Source: Hydrogenophaga sp. (GTDB lineage Bacteria > Pseudomonadota > Gammaproteobacteria > Burkholderiales > Burkholderiaceae_C). From it: 64,000 bases of DNA. The position numbers were made by a program, and so were the translations under genes. The notes under the pieces are model-generated. The model was not told the DNA's origin and searched no databases. It worked only from the letters and a program-made list of their open reading frames with translations. Numbering within the stretch: the stretch's first letter is position 1; every line of letters starts with the position of its first letter. The DNA is taken from contig NZ_JAUCZF010000002.1 in assembly GCF_030373245.1 (NCBI RefSeq), forward strand, positions 248,001-312,000, given 5' to 3'. Shown here one piece after another: positions 26,260-35,821 of the stretch.

Positions 26260-27561
26260 TCAGGACTTGGCGTCGACCGCGCTGAGTTGCGATAACGCGC
26301 TCTTCAGTGCCTCTGGTCCCGCCTGAAAGCTCAGCTGGGCGGACAGATCGTCCAGGCAGGCCAGGCCCTCCTGGCGAATGCGTGCCATCGATTGTGCCGC
26401 GGCCTTGGGGGATTCAAAACCCGTGCTTTGCAGCAGCAATTGACCCTGGGCATCGACCAGCTTGAAATAGAAGCGCTGGTCTGCTTCCCGGTACTGTTTG
26501 AAGCTGGGCAGCGCCACCTTGCGTCCCGATGCCGTGATTGAGGCTGTTTGGCCAGCGTCGAGTCGCCGCAAACCCACGGCATGGCGCAGGCGGGCGGTGA
26601 ACGGGCTGGCGATGGCGCGCGCCTTGGCTGCGCCCTGTTGCAGCATCTGTTCAATGCGGGCCGGGTCCTGGATCAGTTCGTCGTAGACCGCTCGCAGTGG
26701 CGCGATTTCCTGGTCCAGGCGTTCAAACAGCCGCTGTTTGGCGTCGCCCCAGGCGATGCCTTGGGCAAACGCCTGGGCAAACTCGGCACTTTCTTCTGCG
26801 CTGGCAAAAGCCTGAAACAGCTGGAACACCGCCGAACCCGTCACCGCTTTCGGCTCACCCGGTGCTTTCGAATCGGTCAGGATGCCCATGATGAGCTTTC
26901 TGAGCTGGTCACGAGGGACAAACAGGGGAATGGTGTTGTCGTAGCTCTTGCTCATCTTGCGACCATCCAGACCGGGCAGCAAGGCCACGTTGTCCTCAAT
27001 GGCTGCCTCGGGCAGCGTGAAATGATCACCGTAGAGGTGATTGAAGCTGGCCGCGATATCGCGCGCCATTTCGATGTGTTGCACCTGGTCGCGGCCCACA
27101 GGGACGGTGTGGGCGTTGAACATCAGGATGTCGGCGGCCATGAGCACTGGGTACATGAACAGGCCGGCGGTGACACCTGCGTCCGGATCCTCCCCGGCGC
27201 CGCTGTTCTTGTCCACCGATGCCTTGTAGGCGTGGGCCCGGTTGAGCATGCCTTTGCCGGTCACACAGGTGAGCAGCCAGGTGAGTTCGGGGATTTCGGG
27301 GATGTCCGACTGGCGGTAGAAGGTGACCTTTTCGGGGTCGAGCCCGCAGGCCAGCCAGGTGGCGGCAATTTCCAGCGTGGAGCGCTGCACTCGGGCTGGG
27401 TCGCCGACCTTGATGAGGGCGTGGTAGTCGGCCAGGAAATAGAAGCTCTCAACCTCGGCCAGGCGGCTGGCGCGTACGGTAGGCCGAATGGCGCCCACGT
27501 AGTTGCCCAGGTGGGGGGTGCCCGAAGTGGTGATGCCGGTGAGGACGCGTTGGATTTTCAT
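26260..27561 (-). CDS. trpS: Tryptophanyl-tRNA synthetase with C-terminal extension
   Basis: A 433-residue class I synthetase charging tRNA-Trp. The HIGH-type motif is SGTPHLGNYVGAI near residue 13 and the KMSKS loop is DGRKMSKSYD near 195. Common bacterial TrpS proteins are about 330-350 residues; the extra roughly 90 residues here include FYFKLVDAQGQLLLQSTGF and SPKAAAQSMARI, which resemble the short DUF1508/YegP fold. The gene is the last of a minus-strand run after the site-2 protease, with a 15-base gap. Confidence 0.94.
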   Translation of the reverse strand: MKIQRVLTGITTSGTPHLGNYVGAIRPTVRASRLAEVESFYFLADYHALIKVGDPARVQRSTLEIAATWLACGLDPEKVTFYRQSDIPEIPELTWLLTCVTGKGMLNRAHAYKASVDKNSGAGEDPDAGVTAGLFMYPVLMAADILMFNAHTVPVGRDQVQHIEMARDIAASFNHLYGDHFTLPEAAIEDNVALLPGLDGRKMSKSYDNTIPLFVPRDQLRKLIMGILTDSKAPGEPKAVTGSAVFQLFQAFASAEESAEFAQAFAQGIAWGDAKQRLFERLDQEIAPLRAVYDELIQDPARIEQMLQQGAAKARAIASPFTARLRHAVGLRRLDAGQTASITASGRKVALPSFKQYREADQRFYFKLVDAQGQLLLQSTGFESPKAAAQSMARIRQEGLACLDDLSAQLSFQAGPEALKSALSQLSAVDAKS

Positions 27562-27576
27562 GAGGAGACAGGGAGC

Positions 27577-28245
27577 TCAAAGAATGAGCATGCGCAAAGG
27601 AGTCAGCAGCAATGCAATGATCTGATTGAAGACGACATACAGCGGCTGCAACCAGTAGGTCTGGACCACACCGGTGAACACCAGTGCGAGCAGCACAAAA
27701 AAGCCGTATGGCTCGACCTTCGCGACCGCCAGCGATGGCCCCGGAGGCAACAAGCCCACCAGGATGCGACCGCCGTCCAGAGGCGGCAGCGGCAGCAGAT
27801 TGAAGATCAGCAAAATCAGGTTCCACTTGATGCCCGCTTCAACCACCAGAAAAAAGAACTCTTCTTCCAGGCCCGCGCCCGCCAGCAAATAGCCCAGCGT
27901 GGCCCACAACACCGCTTGTACCAAGTTGGAGCCAGGGCCAGCCAGCGCCACCCAAATCATGTCTCGCTTGGGGTTGCGCAGACGGCCGAAATTGACCGGC
28001 ACTGGCTTGGCGTAGCCGAACAAAAAGGCACCAGCGGTGGCGAAGTACAGCAGGATCGGCATGCCGATCGTGCCCACAGGGTCGATGTGCTTGAGAGGGT
28101 TCAGCGTGATCCGGCCCATGAGATAGGCCGTGTTGTCACCGAAACGACGTGCCGCATAGCCGTGCGCCGCTTCGTGCAGGGTGATGGCAAACAGCAGCGG
28201 GATGGCATTGACCGCAATACTTTGAATGATCTGAGCGAAATCCAT
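27577..28245 (-). CDS. Site-2 protease family (M50) membrane metalloprotease
   Basis: A 222-residue membrane protein with the zinc motif HEAAH near residues 24-28 (ITLHEAAHGYAARRFGD) and a second conserved site NLLPLPPLDGG near 165, both within predicted helices. It belongs to the small PDZ-less S2P group that lies next to trpS in many proteobacteria. Substrates are unknown. It precedes trpS by 15 bases. Confidence 0.9.
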   Translation of the reverse strand: MDFAQIIQSIAVNAIPLLFAITLHEAAHGYAARRFGDNTAYLMGRITLNPLKHIDPVGTIGMPILLYFATAGAFLFGYAKPVPVNFGRLRNPKRDMIWVALAGPGSNLVQAVLWATLGYLLAGAGLEEEFFFLVVEAGIKWNLILLIFNLLPLPPLDGGRILVGLLPPGPSLAVAKVEPYGFFVLLALVFTGVVQTYWLQPLYVVFNQIIALLLTPLRMLIL

Positions 28246-28319
28246 GGGAGACCGTGGGGCAAACCGCTATTGTCTCCCATGGGCTCGCGAGCCCCGGGTT
28301 CAGCACGCGATGGCCTGCC

Positions 28320-28955
28320 TCAAAGCCCCAGGGGCGCCAAGGGGCCGCGCCCCACCCGCACAATTTCGGGCTCTCCGCCTGCACCCATGGGCGTGAGGTC
28401 GACCACGGTGGTGGGCTCCAGTGCGCAGGCGCCTGCGTCCAGCACGCCGGCCAGCTCGTGCTCAAACCGGTCTCGGATGGCATGCGCGTCGTTCAGCGGC
28501 TCGGTTTCACCAGGCGCGATCAGTGTTGTGGCCAGCAGCGCGCCGTTGTGCAGATCGAGCAGTGCAAGCAAGGTGTTGTGATCGGGCACGCGCAATCCGA
28601 TGGTCTTGCGCGAGGGGTGGCTCACGCGCCGGGGCACCTCTTTGCTGGCTTCGAGGATGAAGGTGTAGGGCCCCGGTGTGGCCAGCTTGAGCAGCCGGTA
28701 CTGGCGGTTGTCCACCCTGGCGTAATTGGCCAGCTCGCTCAGGTCGCGACAGAGCAGGGTGAGGTGATGCTTGTCGTCCACCTGCCGGATTCGCCGCAAC
28801 TGGTCGGCCGCTGCCTTGTCGTCAAGGTGGCAGACCAGGGCGTAGCTGGAGTCGGTCGGCACGGCCAGTACGCCGCCGCGAGCGAGCAGAGCCACAGCCT
28901 GTTTGAGCAGCCGGGGCTGCGGGTTGTCGGGGTGGACCTCGAAGTATTGGGACAT
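28320..28955 (-). CDS. YciO-type L-threonylcarbamoyladenylate synthase family protein
   Basis: A 211-residue YrdC/Sua5-fold protein (AVPTDSSYALVCHLDDKAAA, KHHLTLLCRDLSELA, SHPSRKTIGLRVPDH). It resembles YciO more closely than TsaC; family members bind RNA and may make threonylcarbamoyl-AMP. Like E. coli yciO it lies near a PHP-domain phosphatase gene (the E. coli neighbour is rnm/yciV), here with a transporter between them. ATG 28955 yields MSQYFEVHP, the typical YciO start. Confidence 0.88.
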   Translation of the reverse strand: MSQYFEVHPDNPQPRLLKQAVALLARGGVLAVPTDSSYALVCHLDDKAAADQLRRIRQVDDKHHLTLLCRDLSELANYARVDNRQYRLLKLATPGPYTFILEASKEVPRRVSHPSRKTIGLRVPDHNTLLALLDLHNGALLATTLIAPGETEPLNDAHAIRDRFEHELAGVLDAGACALEPTTVVDLTPMGAGGEPEIVRVGRGPLAPLGL

Positions 28956-28983
28956 GGCATCGATTTTCGCAGGCCCCGGCGCT

Positions 28984-29892
28984 TCAGGGCTCCGGCACCT
29001 CCACCGGCAGACGCTTCTCGCGCGCGGTGATCCAGCTGGCGGTGGCACCGCACAGCACGATCAGAGCAATCCCCCCGAACTCCCAGGCGCCAGGGATGTG
29101 GCCGAAAACCAGCCAGCCGCCCAACATGGCGAAACCGACCTGGCTGTAGAGGAACGGCGTGAGGGTGGAGGCCTGCGTGCGCGCGAAAGCGAGAATCAGG
29201 AGAAAGTGGCCGACCGTGCCCATGAGCCCGATCAGGATCAGCAGGGCCAGGGTCTTGCCATCGGGCAGCACGGTCCAGAACAGCGGCAACACCAGCGAGG
29301 AGAGCACGGCCCCGACCCAGCCGGTGTAGAAGTGCATGGTCAGCGGGTTTTCGGTGCGCGCCATTTTGCTGGTGAGGATCTGGAACCAGGCGTACATCAC
29401 CACCAGGGTGAGCGGCAGCAGGCTGGCCCACCCAAGCACGGCACCGCCCGGGCGCACGATCAGCAACGTGCCGGCGAAACCGCCGGCCACCAGCATCCAG
29501 CGCAGGGTGCTGACCCTCTCGTTGAGAAATACCGCGGCCAGCAGCGTGACCACCAGAGGCGCGGTCATGATGATGGCAGTGAACGCGCCCACCGGCATGT
29601 ACTGCAGGCTGATGAAGGCCAGCGCGCTGATGGCGGTCAGCAGCACGCCGCGCAGCGCCTGGAAGCGCGGATGCGCGGTGCGCAGCAGCCGCCTTCGTTG
29701 GGGAGGCAACATGAAGGCGCTCACAGCCACCGCCTGGAAGGCGTAGCGGAACCAGACCGACACCACCACCGACACGGTCGCGCCGACGTATTTCACCGTC
29801 GTGTCGAGCACGGCGAAGCAGGCCACGGCCGTCACGAGAAAAAGAATGCCCGCCAAGGCACTCGGTGCCACGCGGGCGCTGTTGTCGCTCAT
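28984..29892 (-). CDS. EamA/DMT-family transporter
   Basis: A 302-residue inner-membrane protein with about ten helices arranged as two EamA repeats. It starts MSDNSARVAPSALAGILF and has the family block TAIIMTAPLVVTLLAAVFLNERV (split) between halves. Such proteins export or import small metabolites; no substrate can be assigned. It sits four bases after the PHP phosphatase gene, so they are almost certainly co-transcribed. Confidence 0.88.
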   Translation of the reverse strand: MSDNSARVAPSALAGILFLVTAVACFAVLDTTVKYVGATVSVVVSVWFRYAFQAVAVSAFMLPPQRRRLLRTAHPRFQALRGVLLTAISALAFISLQYMPVGAFTAIIMTAPLVVTLLAAVFLNERVSTLRWMLVAGGFAGTLLIVRPGGAVLGWASLLPLTLVVMYAWFQILTSKMARTENPLTMHFYTGWVGAVLSSLVLPLFWTVLPDGKTLALLILIGLMGTVGHFLLILAFARTQASTLTPFLYSQVGFAMLGGWLVFGHIPGAWEFGGIALIVLCGATASWITAREKRLPVEVPEP

Positions 29893-29896
29893 CGGA

Positions 29897-30751
29897 TCAA
29901 TGAATGCGCGACTGCAGGTGTTCCCATACTGGGGTGAGGTTGCCTGGCAGGTCGGGCAGCCCGCCGAGATCAATGCGGCTTTCTTCCGGGCTGTGGAAAT
30001 CGCTGCCGCGCGAAGCCAGTAGGCCGAACTCCTGGCACATCGCCGCGTACTTCAGGGCGTCGGCAGGGCTGTGCGCGCCCGTCAGCACTTCGACGCCTTG
30101 GCCACCGTGGGCCTTGAATTCGGTGAACAGCGCGTACTCCTGCGTTGGCGTGAAGTCGTAGCGGGCCGGGTGGGCAATGATGGCCATGCCACCGGCCTGG
30201 GTGATCCAGCGCACCGCATCGCCCAGACTGGCCCAGCGGTGTGGCACAAAGCCGGGTTTGCCTTCGGTGAGGTACTTGCGAAACACCGCGCTGATGTCAC
30301 TGCACACGCCGGCTTCCACCAGGTAGCGTGCGAAATGCGAGCGCGAAATCAGTTCTGGGTTGCCCACGTATTTCAGCGCGCCTTCAAACACTCCCTCGAT
30401 ACCCACCTTGGCCAGCCCTGCCGCCATCTCGCGGGCGCGCTCTTCACGACCGCCCCGGGTCGCGCGCAGGCCTCCGAGCAATTCGGGGTTGGTGGGATCC
30501 ACGCCCAGGCCAACGATGTGCACCGTGACGTGCAAAAACGTGACCGAAATCTCGACGCCGGTGAGGTAACCCAGGCCCGCTTCGCGCGCGGCCTGCATGG
30601 CCCGTGCCTGCCCGCCCAGCTCGTCATGATCGGTGAGCGCCCACAGCTCGACACCGTTGGCCTTGGCCCGCTGCGCCAGCACCTCAGGATCCAGCGTGCC
30701 GTCTGAAACGGTGGAATGGCAATGCAGGTCGGCGTTGATCAGGTGACTCAT
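29897..30751 (-). CDS. PHP-domain phosphatase/exonuclease, RNase AM (YciV)-like
   Basis: A 284-residue PHP protein with the metal motifs DLHCHSTVSDG (residues 8-18), TDHDE, GVEIS, HPARY and RGSDFHSP. The E. coli relative Rnm (YciV/TrpH) trims 5' ends of rRNA and hydrolyses 3',5'-nucleoside bisphosphates. Length matches (293 in E. coli). It opens the minus-strand unit PHP, EamA, YciO, S2P, trpS. Confidence 0.9.
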   Translation of the reverse strand: MSHLINADLHCHSTVSDGTLDPEVLAQRAKANGVELWALTDHDELGGQARAMQAAREAGLGYLTGVEISVTFLHVTVHIVGLGVDPTNPELLGGLRATRGGREERAREMAAGLAKVGIEGVFEGALKYVGNPELISRSHFARYLVEAGVCSDISAVFRKYLTEGKPGFVPHRWASLGDAVRWITQAGGMAIIAHPARYDFTPTQEYALFTEFKAHGGQGVEVLTGAHSPADALKYAAMCQEFGLLASRGSDFHSPEESRIDLGGLPDLPGNLTPVWEHLQSRIH

Positions 30752-30924
30752 CGCGCCATTTTACGGAGCGCCGCCATTTGGCGCAGACACGAGCCGATAG
30801 ACACGACGCCACCGGTGTCTCCGTCCGCAACACCACGGAGCTGGCTAGGGCAGGTCGCGGATGTCGTCCCGGAGGGATGAGGCCGCAGGTGGCGCAGGGT
30901 GGGCTTTGTTCGGCGCGGCGGGGC

Positions 30925-33858
30925 TCAGCCCGTGTTGCGCAGTCCAGCGGCGATTCCGTTGATCGAAATGTGGATGCCTCGACGCACCTTGCCATCGCTC
31001 TCGGGGTCTTGTGCACCGGCACGGTAGCGTCGGATCAGCTCGACCTGCACGTGGTGCAGCGGGTCGATGTAGGGGAAGCGGTGTGTGATGGAGCGCCGCA
31101 GCGCGGCGTTGTTCACCAGCCGCTGCTCTTCGCCGGTGATGAGCGAGAGCGCGCGGGCCGTGCGGTGCCATTCCGACTCGATGGCGGTGAATACCTGCTT
31201 GCGCAGCCGCTTGTCGTCCACCAGTTCGGCATAGCGCGAGGCCAGTGCCAGATCGCTCTTGGCCAGCACCATGTCCATGTTGGAGAGCAAGGTGCTGAAG
31301 AACGGCCATTGCTTGACCATTTTCTTCAGCAAGGTGGTCTGCGCGTCCACACCTTGTGGGCCGTTTTGCTGCAGAAAGGTCTCCACTGCGGTCCCGAAGC
31401 CGTACCAACCCGGAAGCGTGAGGCGGCACTGCCCCCAGCTGAAGCCCCACGGAATGGCGCGCAGGTCTTCGATTTTCTGCGTGGCCTTGCGCGACGCCGG
31501 GCGCGAGCCGATGTTGAGCTCCGCGATCTCGCGGATCGGCGTGGCGGAGAAAAAATACTCGGCGAACCGGGGCGTGTCGTAGACCAGGGTGCGGTAGGCC
31601 CCCATGCTGAGGCGGGAGAGCTCCGCTGCTGCCTGCAGGAACGCTTGAGGCGCGTTGCGCGTGGTGGGCAGCAGCGTGGCTTCCAGCGTGGCTGCGACCA
31701 GGGTTTCCAGGTTGCGGCGTCCGATTTCAGGGTTGGCGTACTTGGAGCCGATCACCTCGCCCTGTTCGGTCAGGCGGATCTGGCCGCGCACCGTGCCTGG
31801 TGGCTGAGCCAGGATGGCCTGGTAGCTCGGGCCTCCCCCGCGCCCCACCGTGCCACCTCGGCCGTGGAACATGCGCAGCTGGATGCGCTGCGCACCAACG
31901 CCGGGCAGGACGGTCGCGGCCTTGCCGCCGCGGCCCTTGCCTGCGCCCGCGCTCGGTGGCGGGCGGTCCTCTTCCTGGTTCAGTGTGTTGAACAGGTCCA
32001 CCAGCGCGAGCTCGGCGCGGTAGAGCTCCCAGTTGCTGGTGAAGATGCCGCCGTCTTTGTTGCTGTCGGAGTACCCGAGCATGATGTCCTGCTCATGGTA
32101 GCCCCCGGGCTGGCCGCGCAACACCATGGAGCGCACGCCCGGCAGGGCGTAGTAGTCGCGCATGATGGGTGCTGCGTTGCGCAGGTCTTCGATGGTTTCA
32201 AACAGCGGCACCACGATCAGGTCGCAGGTTGCGTCTTCCGACAGCAGGCCCCGCATCAGTCCGGTCTCTTTCTGCAGTATGAGCACTTCCAGCAGGTCGC
32301 TCACGGTTTCCGTGTGGCTGATGATGCAGTGCCGGATGGCCTGGGTGCCGAAGCGCTCGCGACCCAGGCGTGCGGCCTCGAAGATGGCGAGTTCGCTGCG
32401 GGCGTGTTCCGAATACTCGACACCCAGCACGCGCAGTGGGCGAGCATCGTTGAGCTGTTGCAGCAGCAAAGCGCACTTGGACGCCTCGTCCAGCCCGGAA
32501 TAGTCGGGTGCGATGCGCGCCGTGCTCAGCAATTCGGCCACCACGGCCTCGTGTTTGTCCGAGCTCTGGCGCAGGTCGATGGTCGCAAGGTGAAAGCCAA
32601 ACACCTGCACCGCCCGGATCAGCGGGCGCAGCCGTGCGCGGGCCAGGGCCACGCCGTGGTTGGCCATCAACGATGCCTCAATGGTGCGCAGGTCGGCAAG
32701 GAATTCGGTCGCGCTGAGGTAGGGATCTTGCGGCGCGACTGCATGGCGCGCGGCCTCCTTGCCAGTGAGCTCGGTGAGCGTGGCTGCAAGGCGCGCGTAG
32801 ATGCCAGTCAGGGCGCGGCGGTAGGGCTCGTCCTGGCGGTGCGCGTTGGTGTCGGGAGAGCGCTCGGCCAGTGCCTGCATGGCCGGGCTGACTGGGGTGA
32901 GGATGGCCGACATCGACAGCTCGCTGCCCATCAGGTGGACCTGCGTGAGGTGGTGGCGCAGCACCATTTCCGCCTGGCTGTGCAGGGCCAGCTGAAGGGT
33001 GTCGACGGTCACGAACGGGTTGCCGTCGCGGTCGCCGCCGATCCACTGGCCCATGCGCAAAAATGGCGGGATGTCGGGCGCGCCTTGATCCGCCGTGCCC
33101 AGGCCGTCCTCCAGTTCCTGGTAGAGGCGCGGAATCTGGGTCAGGAAGGTGGCTTCGTAGTAGCTCAGCGCGTTTTCGATCTCGTCGGCGACGGTGAGCT
33201 TGGTGAATCTCAGCAGGCGCGTCTGCCATAGCTGGGTGACGCGGGCGCGGATCTGCGCCTCGATGTCTGCCAGCTCGCGCGGCAGGCGGTTGTCGCGGTC
33301 GTTGAGCAAGCGGGCGATGGCGCGCTCGGCGTCCAGGATGCTCTTGCGCTGCACCTCGGTGGGGTGGGCGGTGAGCACCGGCGAGATGTGGCTGTGCTCC
33401 AGCATGCCCAGCACGGTGGCGGGTGCGATGCCGGCGCTCTTGAGGCGCTGCAGCGCCAGCGCCAGACTGCCTTCCTGAAGCGCCCCGGCGCGCTCGTGGA
33501 CGGCACGGCGGCGGATGTGGTGACGGTCTTCGGCCAGGTTGGCCAGGTGGCTGAAGTAGGTGAAGGCGCGGATCACGCTCACCGTCTGGTCGCCGCTCAG
33601 GCCTTTGAGCAGCTTTTTGAGTGCACGGTCGGCGTCGTGGTCGTCGTGGCGCCGAAACGCCACCGAGAGCTGGCGGATGCGTTCGATCAGCTCAAAGGCG
33701 GGTGCGCCTTCCTGTTCGCGGATCACGTCGCCGAGAATGCGGCCCAGCAGTCGGATGTCGTCGATCAGTGGCTGGTCTTTGTCGTTTTCCTGAGCCGGTC
33801 GTTTGGTATCGCTGCGGCGGACAGAGGCGGCGGAAGGTCGGGCAGTAGGTCGGCTCAT
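30925..33858 (-). CDS. ppc: Phosphoenolpyruvate carboxylase
   Basis: A 977-residue enzyme that carboxylates PEP to oxaloacetate to refill the TCA cycle. The two signatures are [12 protein letters not shown] (catalytic His) and the Gly-rich [14 protein letters not shown] loop, plus [10 protein letters not shown]; the last residues RNTG form the usual C-terminal effector site. It is 90 residues longer than E. coli Ppc, partly from an Ala/Gly-rich insert ([14 protein letters not shown]). It is divergent from hemC with a 126-base gap. Confidence 0.97.
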   Translation of the reverse strand: MSRPTARPSAASVRRSDTKRPAQENDKDQPLIDDIRLLGRILGDVIREQEGAPAFELIERIRQLSVAFRRHDDHDADRALKKLLKGLSGDQTVSVIRAFTYFSHLANLAEDRHHIRRRAVHERAGALQEGSLALALQRLKSAGIAPATVLGMLEHSHISPVLTAHPTEVQRKSILDAERAIARLLNDRDNRLPRELADIEAQIRARVTQLWQTRLLRFTKLTVADEIENALSYYEATFLTQIPRLYQELEDGLGTADQGAPDIPPFLRMGQWIGGDRDGNPFVTVDTLQLALHSQAEMVLRHHLTQVHLMGSELSMSAILTPVSPAMQALAERSPDTNAHRQDEPYRRALTGIYARLAATLTELTGKEAARHAVAPQDPYLSATEFLADLRTIEASLMANHGVALARARLRPLIRAVQVFGFHLATIDLRQSSDKHEAVVAELLSTARIAPDYSGLDEASKCALLLQQLNDARPLRVLGVEYSEHARSELAIFEAARLGRERFGTQAIRHCIISHTETVSDLLEVLILQKETGLMRGLLSEDATCDLIVVPLFETIEDLRNAAPIMRDYYALPGVRSMVLRGQPGGYHEQDIMLGYSDSNKDGGIFTSNWELYRAELALVDLFNTLNQEEDRPPPSAGAGKGRGGKAATVLPGVGAQRIQLRMFHGRGGTVGRGGGPSYQAILAQPPGTVRGQIRLTEQGEVIGSKYANPEIGRRNLETLVAATLEATLLPTTRNAPQAFLQAAAELSRLSMGAYRTLVYDTPRFAEYFFSATPIREIAELNIGSRPASRKATQKIEDLRAIPWGFSWGQCRLTLPGWYGFGTAVETFLQQNGPQGVDAQTTLLKKMVKQWPFFSTLLSNMDMVLAKSDLALASRYAELVDDKRLRKQVFTAIESEWHRTARALSLITGEEQRLVNNAALRRSITHRFPYIDPLHHVQVELIRRYRAGAQDPESDGKVRRGIHISINGIAAGLRNTG

Positions 33859-33984
33859 GCGGGGCGCTTGGGATGTTCGAAGTGGTGGCGAAGGGCCATG
33901 CTAGCATCCAAAAACACCTGTGCCATTACCAATCCGGTACGAAACTGCCCGCGTCGGCCGGGCCTATTTTTTTGGATTCCCATC

Positions 33985-34947
33985 GTGTCGTTTTCAAAGC
34001 CCTTGGATGCGCTGTCCATCACCATCGCCACCCGCGAAAGTCGTCTCGCGCTCTGGCAGGCGGAGCATGTGCAGGCGCTGCTCACCGGCCTGGGCCACCG
34101 AGTGGCCCTGCTTGGCATGACGACCAAAGGCGATCAGATCCTGGACCGCAGTCTGTCCAAGGTCGGGGGCAAGGGGCTGTTCGTGAAGGAGCTGGAGGTG
34201 GCGCTCGAAGAGGGCCGCGCCGACATCGCGGTGCATTCGCTCAAGGATGTGCCGATGGACCTGCCCGAGGGCTTTGTCCTGGCTTGCGTGATGGAGCGCG
34301 AAGACCCGCGCGACGCCTGGGTGTCGCCGGTCTGTGCGTCGCTGGCTGAGCTGCCCCCGAATGCCATCGTAGGCACCTCCAGCCTGCGCCGGCTGGTGCT
34401 GCTGCGCGAGGCGCTGGATGCGCTGGGCCGCCAGGATGTGCGCATCGAGCCGCTGCGGGGCAACCTGGACACGCGGCTGCGCAAGCTCGACGAAGGCCAG
34501 TACCACGCCATCGTGCTCGCCGCTGCCGGCTTGAAGCGCTTGGGGCTGGAGAGCCGCATCCGCCACAGCTTCGAGCCCGCCGAATCCTTGCCCGCTGCGG
34601 GCCAGGGCGCGCTGGGCATTGAGGTGCGCGCAGACCGAGCGGATCTGTTGCAGGCCTTGGCGCCGCTGGTGCATATGCCCACCTGGCAGCGGGTCGCCGC
34701 CGAGCGTACGGTGTCGCGGGCCATGGGTGGCAGCTGTTCCATGCCGCTGGCGGCCTACGCCCACTGGGCCAACGATGGTGTTTTGCAGCTGGATGCTGCC
34801 TGGGGCGATCCCGAAGGCCATCAACCGGTGGTGCGGGTGTGCGAGCGGGCACCGGTGCAGGACCTGGTGCAGGCTGAGGCGCTCGGGCAGCGCGCGGCGG
34901 GTGCTCTGCGCGCCGCCGGCGCGCATCCGCCAGCGTCGGGGGCCTGA
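33985..34947 (+). CDS. hemC: Hydroxymethylbilane synthase (porphobilinogen deaminase)
   Basis: A 320-residue enzyme joining four porphobilinogens in tetrapyrrole synthesis. Motifs include [38 protein letters not shown], and [11 protein letters not shown] with the Cys that holds the dipyrromethane cofactor. No ATG lies near the family start; GTG 33985 (giving SFSKPLDAL after Met) is the likely start. It heads the hemC-hemD-hemX-hemY set. Confidence 0.94.
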   Translation: MSFSKPLDALSITIATRESRLALWQAEHVQALLTGLGHRVALLGMTTKGDQILDRSLSKVGGKGLFVKELEVALEEGRADIAVHSLKDVPMDLPEGFVLACVMEREDPRDAWVSPVCASLAELPPNAIVGTSSLRRLVLLREALDALGRQDVRIEPLRGNLDTRLRKLDEGQYHAIVLAAAGLKRLGLESRIRHSFEPAESLPAAGQGALGIEVRADRADLLQALAPLVHMPTWQRVAAERTVSRAMGGSCSMPLAAYAHWANDGVLQLDAAWGDPEGHQPVVRVCERAPVQDLVQAEALGQRAAGALRAAGAHPPASGA

Positions 34948-34990
34948 GGCCTTGGCGGCGGGCGCCGTTTCGCGTCCTGATGCCGCTTGG

Positions 34991-35821
34991 GTGAGGCGAG
35001 TGGTCGTCACTCGGCCTGAACGGGAGGCGCACAACTGGGCTCGCGCTTTGCAGGCCGAGGGTTGGGCAGTGACGGTTCTGCCGTTGATCGAGATCGGTGA
35101 ACCCACCGACCCGCAGGCGCTGGCCTGGCTGGATCGGCAGCGCCGTGCCTGCTGGCAGGCGGACGCGGTGATGTTGGTCAGTGCGGCAGCGGTTCATCAC
35201 TTTTTTGCCGCTGGTGTAGACAGCCCTCCAGCTGGTGGACGGCGCACGCGGTTCTGGGCGCCCGGCCCAGGCACGGCGCGCGCGCTGGCAAACGCCCTGC
35301 ATTCTCTGGGGGTGGGTGAGGACCGCATCGACTCGCCGCCCCCCGACGCTTCTCAATTCGACTCCGAGCACCTCTGGCCGGTGATCGCGTCCCAGCTCAA
35401 GCCCGGTGCCAGGGTCCTGATCGTGCGCGGCCACTCCGCTGGCGTGGAGAACGCGCCGCCCGAATCGGTGGTGGCAGGCACGGGGCGCGACTGGCTGATC
35501 CGGCGCTGCGAAGCGGCGGGTGCGCAGGTGCAAACCTGTGTGGCATACGAGCGCCGGGCGCCGATGTGGTCGATGGCCGAGCACGCCAGCGCGCAGGCGG
35601 CCGCAGCCCCGGGAAACCTTTGGCTGTTCAGCAGCTCCGAAGCGGTGAACCACCTCAAGCAGGTGATGAGTTCTACCGACTGGACGCAGGCCGCTGCGCT
35701 CGTCACGCACCCGCGCATTGCCGAGGCGGCGCGAGCAGTTGGCTTCGGCAACGTGACCGAGAGCCGGCCAGCGCTGGCCGATGTGCTGCGCAGCCTAGAA
35801 TTGCTGAAGCGCCATGAGTGA
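34991..35821 (+). CDS. hemD: Uroporphyrinogen-III synthase
   Basis: A 276-residue protein of the two-domain HemD fold that cyclises hydroxymethylbilane with ring D inversion. It opens RRVVVTRPEREAHNWARAL and has VLIVRGHSAGVENAPPE and LFSSSEAV, both usual. GTG 34991 gives the standard N-terminus; an upstream in-frame TTG at 34952 is possible. The stop overlaps the hemX start by eight bases. Confidence 0.88.
   Translation: MRRVVVTRPEREAHNWARALQAEGWAVTVLPLIEIGEPTDPQALAWLDRQRRACWQADAVMLVSAAAVHHFFAAGVDSPPAGGRRTRFWAPGPGTARALANALHSLGVGEDRIDSPPPDASQFDSEHLWPVIASQLKPGARVLIVRGHSAGVENAPPESVVAGTGRDWLIRRCEAAGAQVQTCVAYERRAPMWSMAEHASAQAAAAPGNLWLFSSSEAVNHLKQVMSSTDWTQAAALVTHPRIAEAARAVGFGNVTESRPALADVLRSLELLKRHE

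Noticed and set aside
26548..28581. 677-residue plus-strand frame over trpS and the site-2 protease
   Set aside because: It is antisense to two recognised genes and has no family features.
30778..33231. 817-residue plus-strand frame over ppc
   Set aside because: A mirror frame of a well-conserved enzyme.
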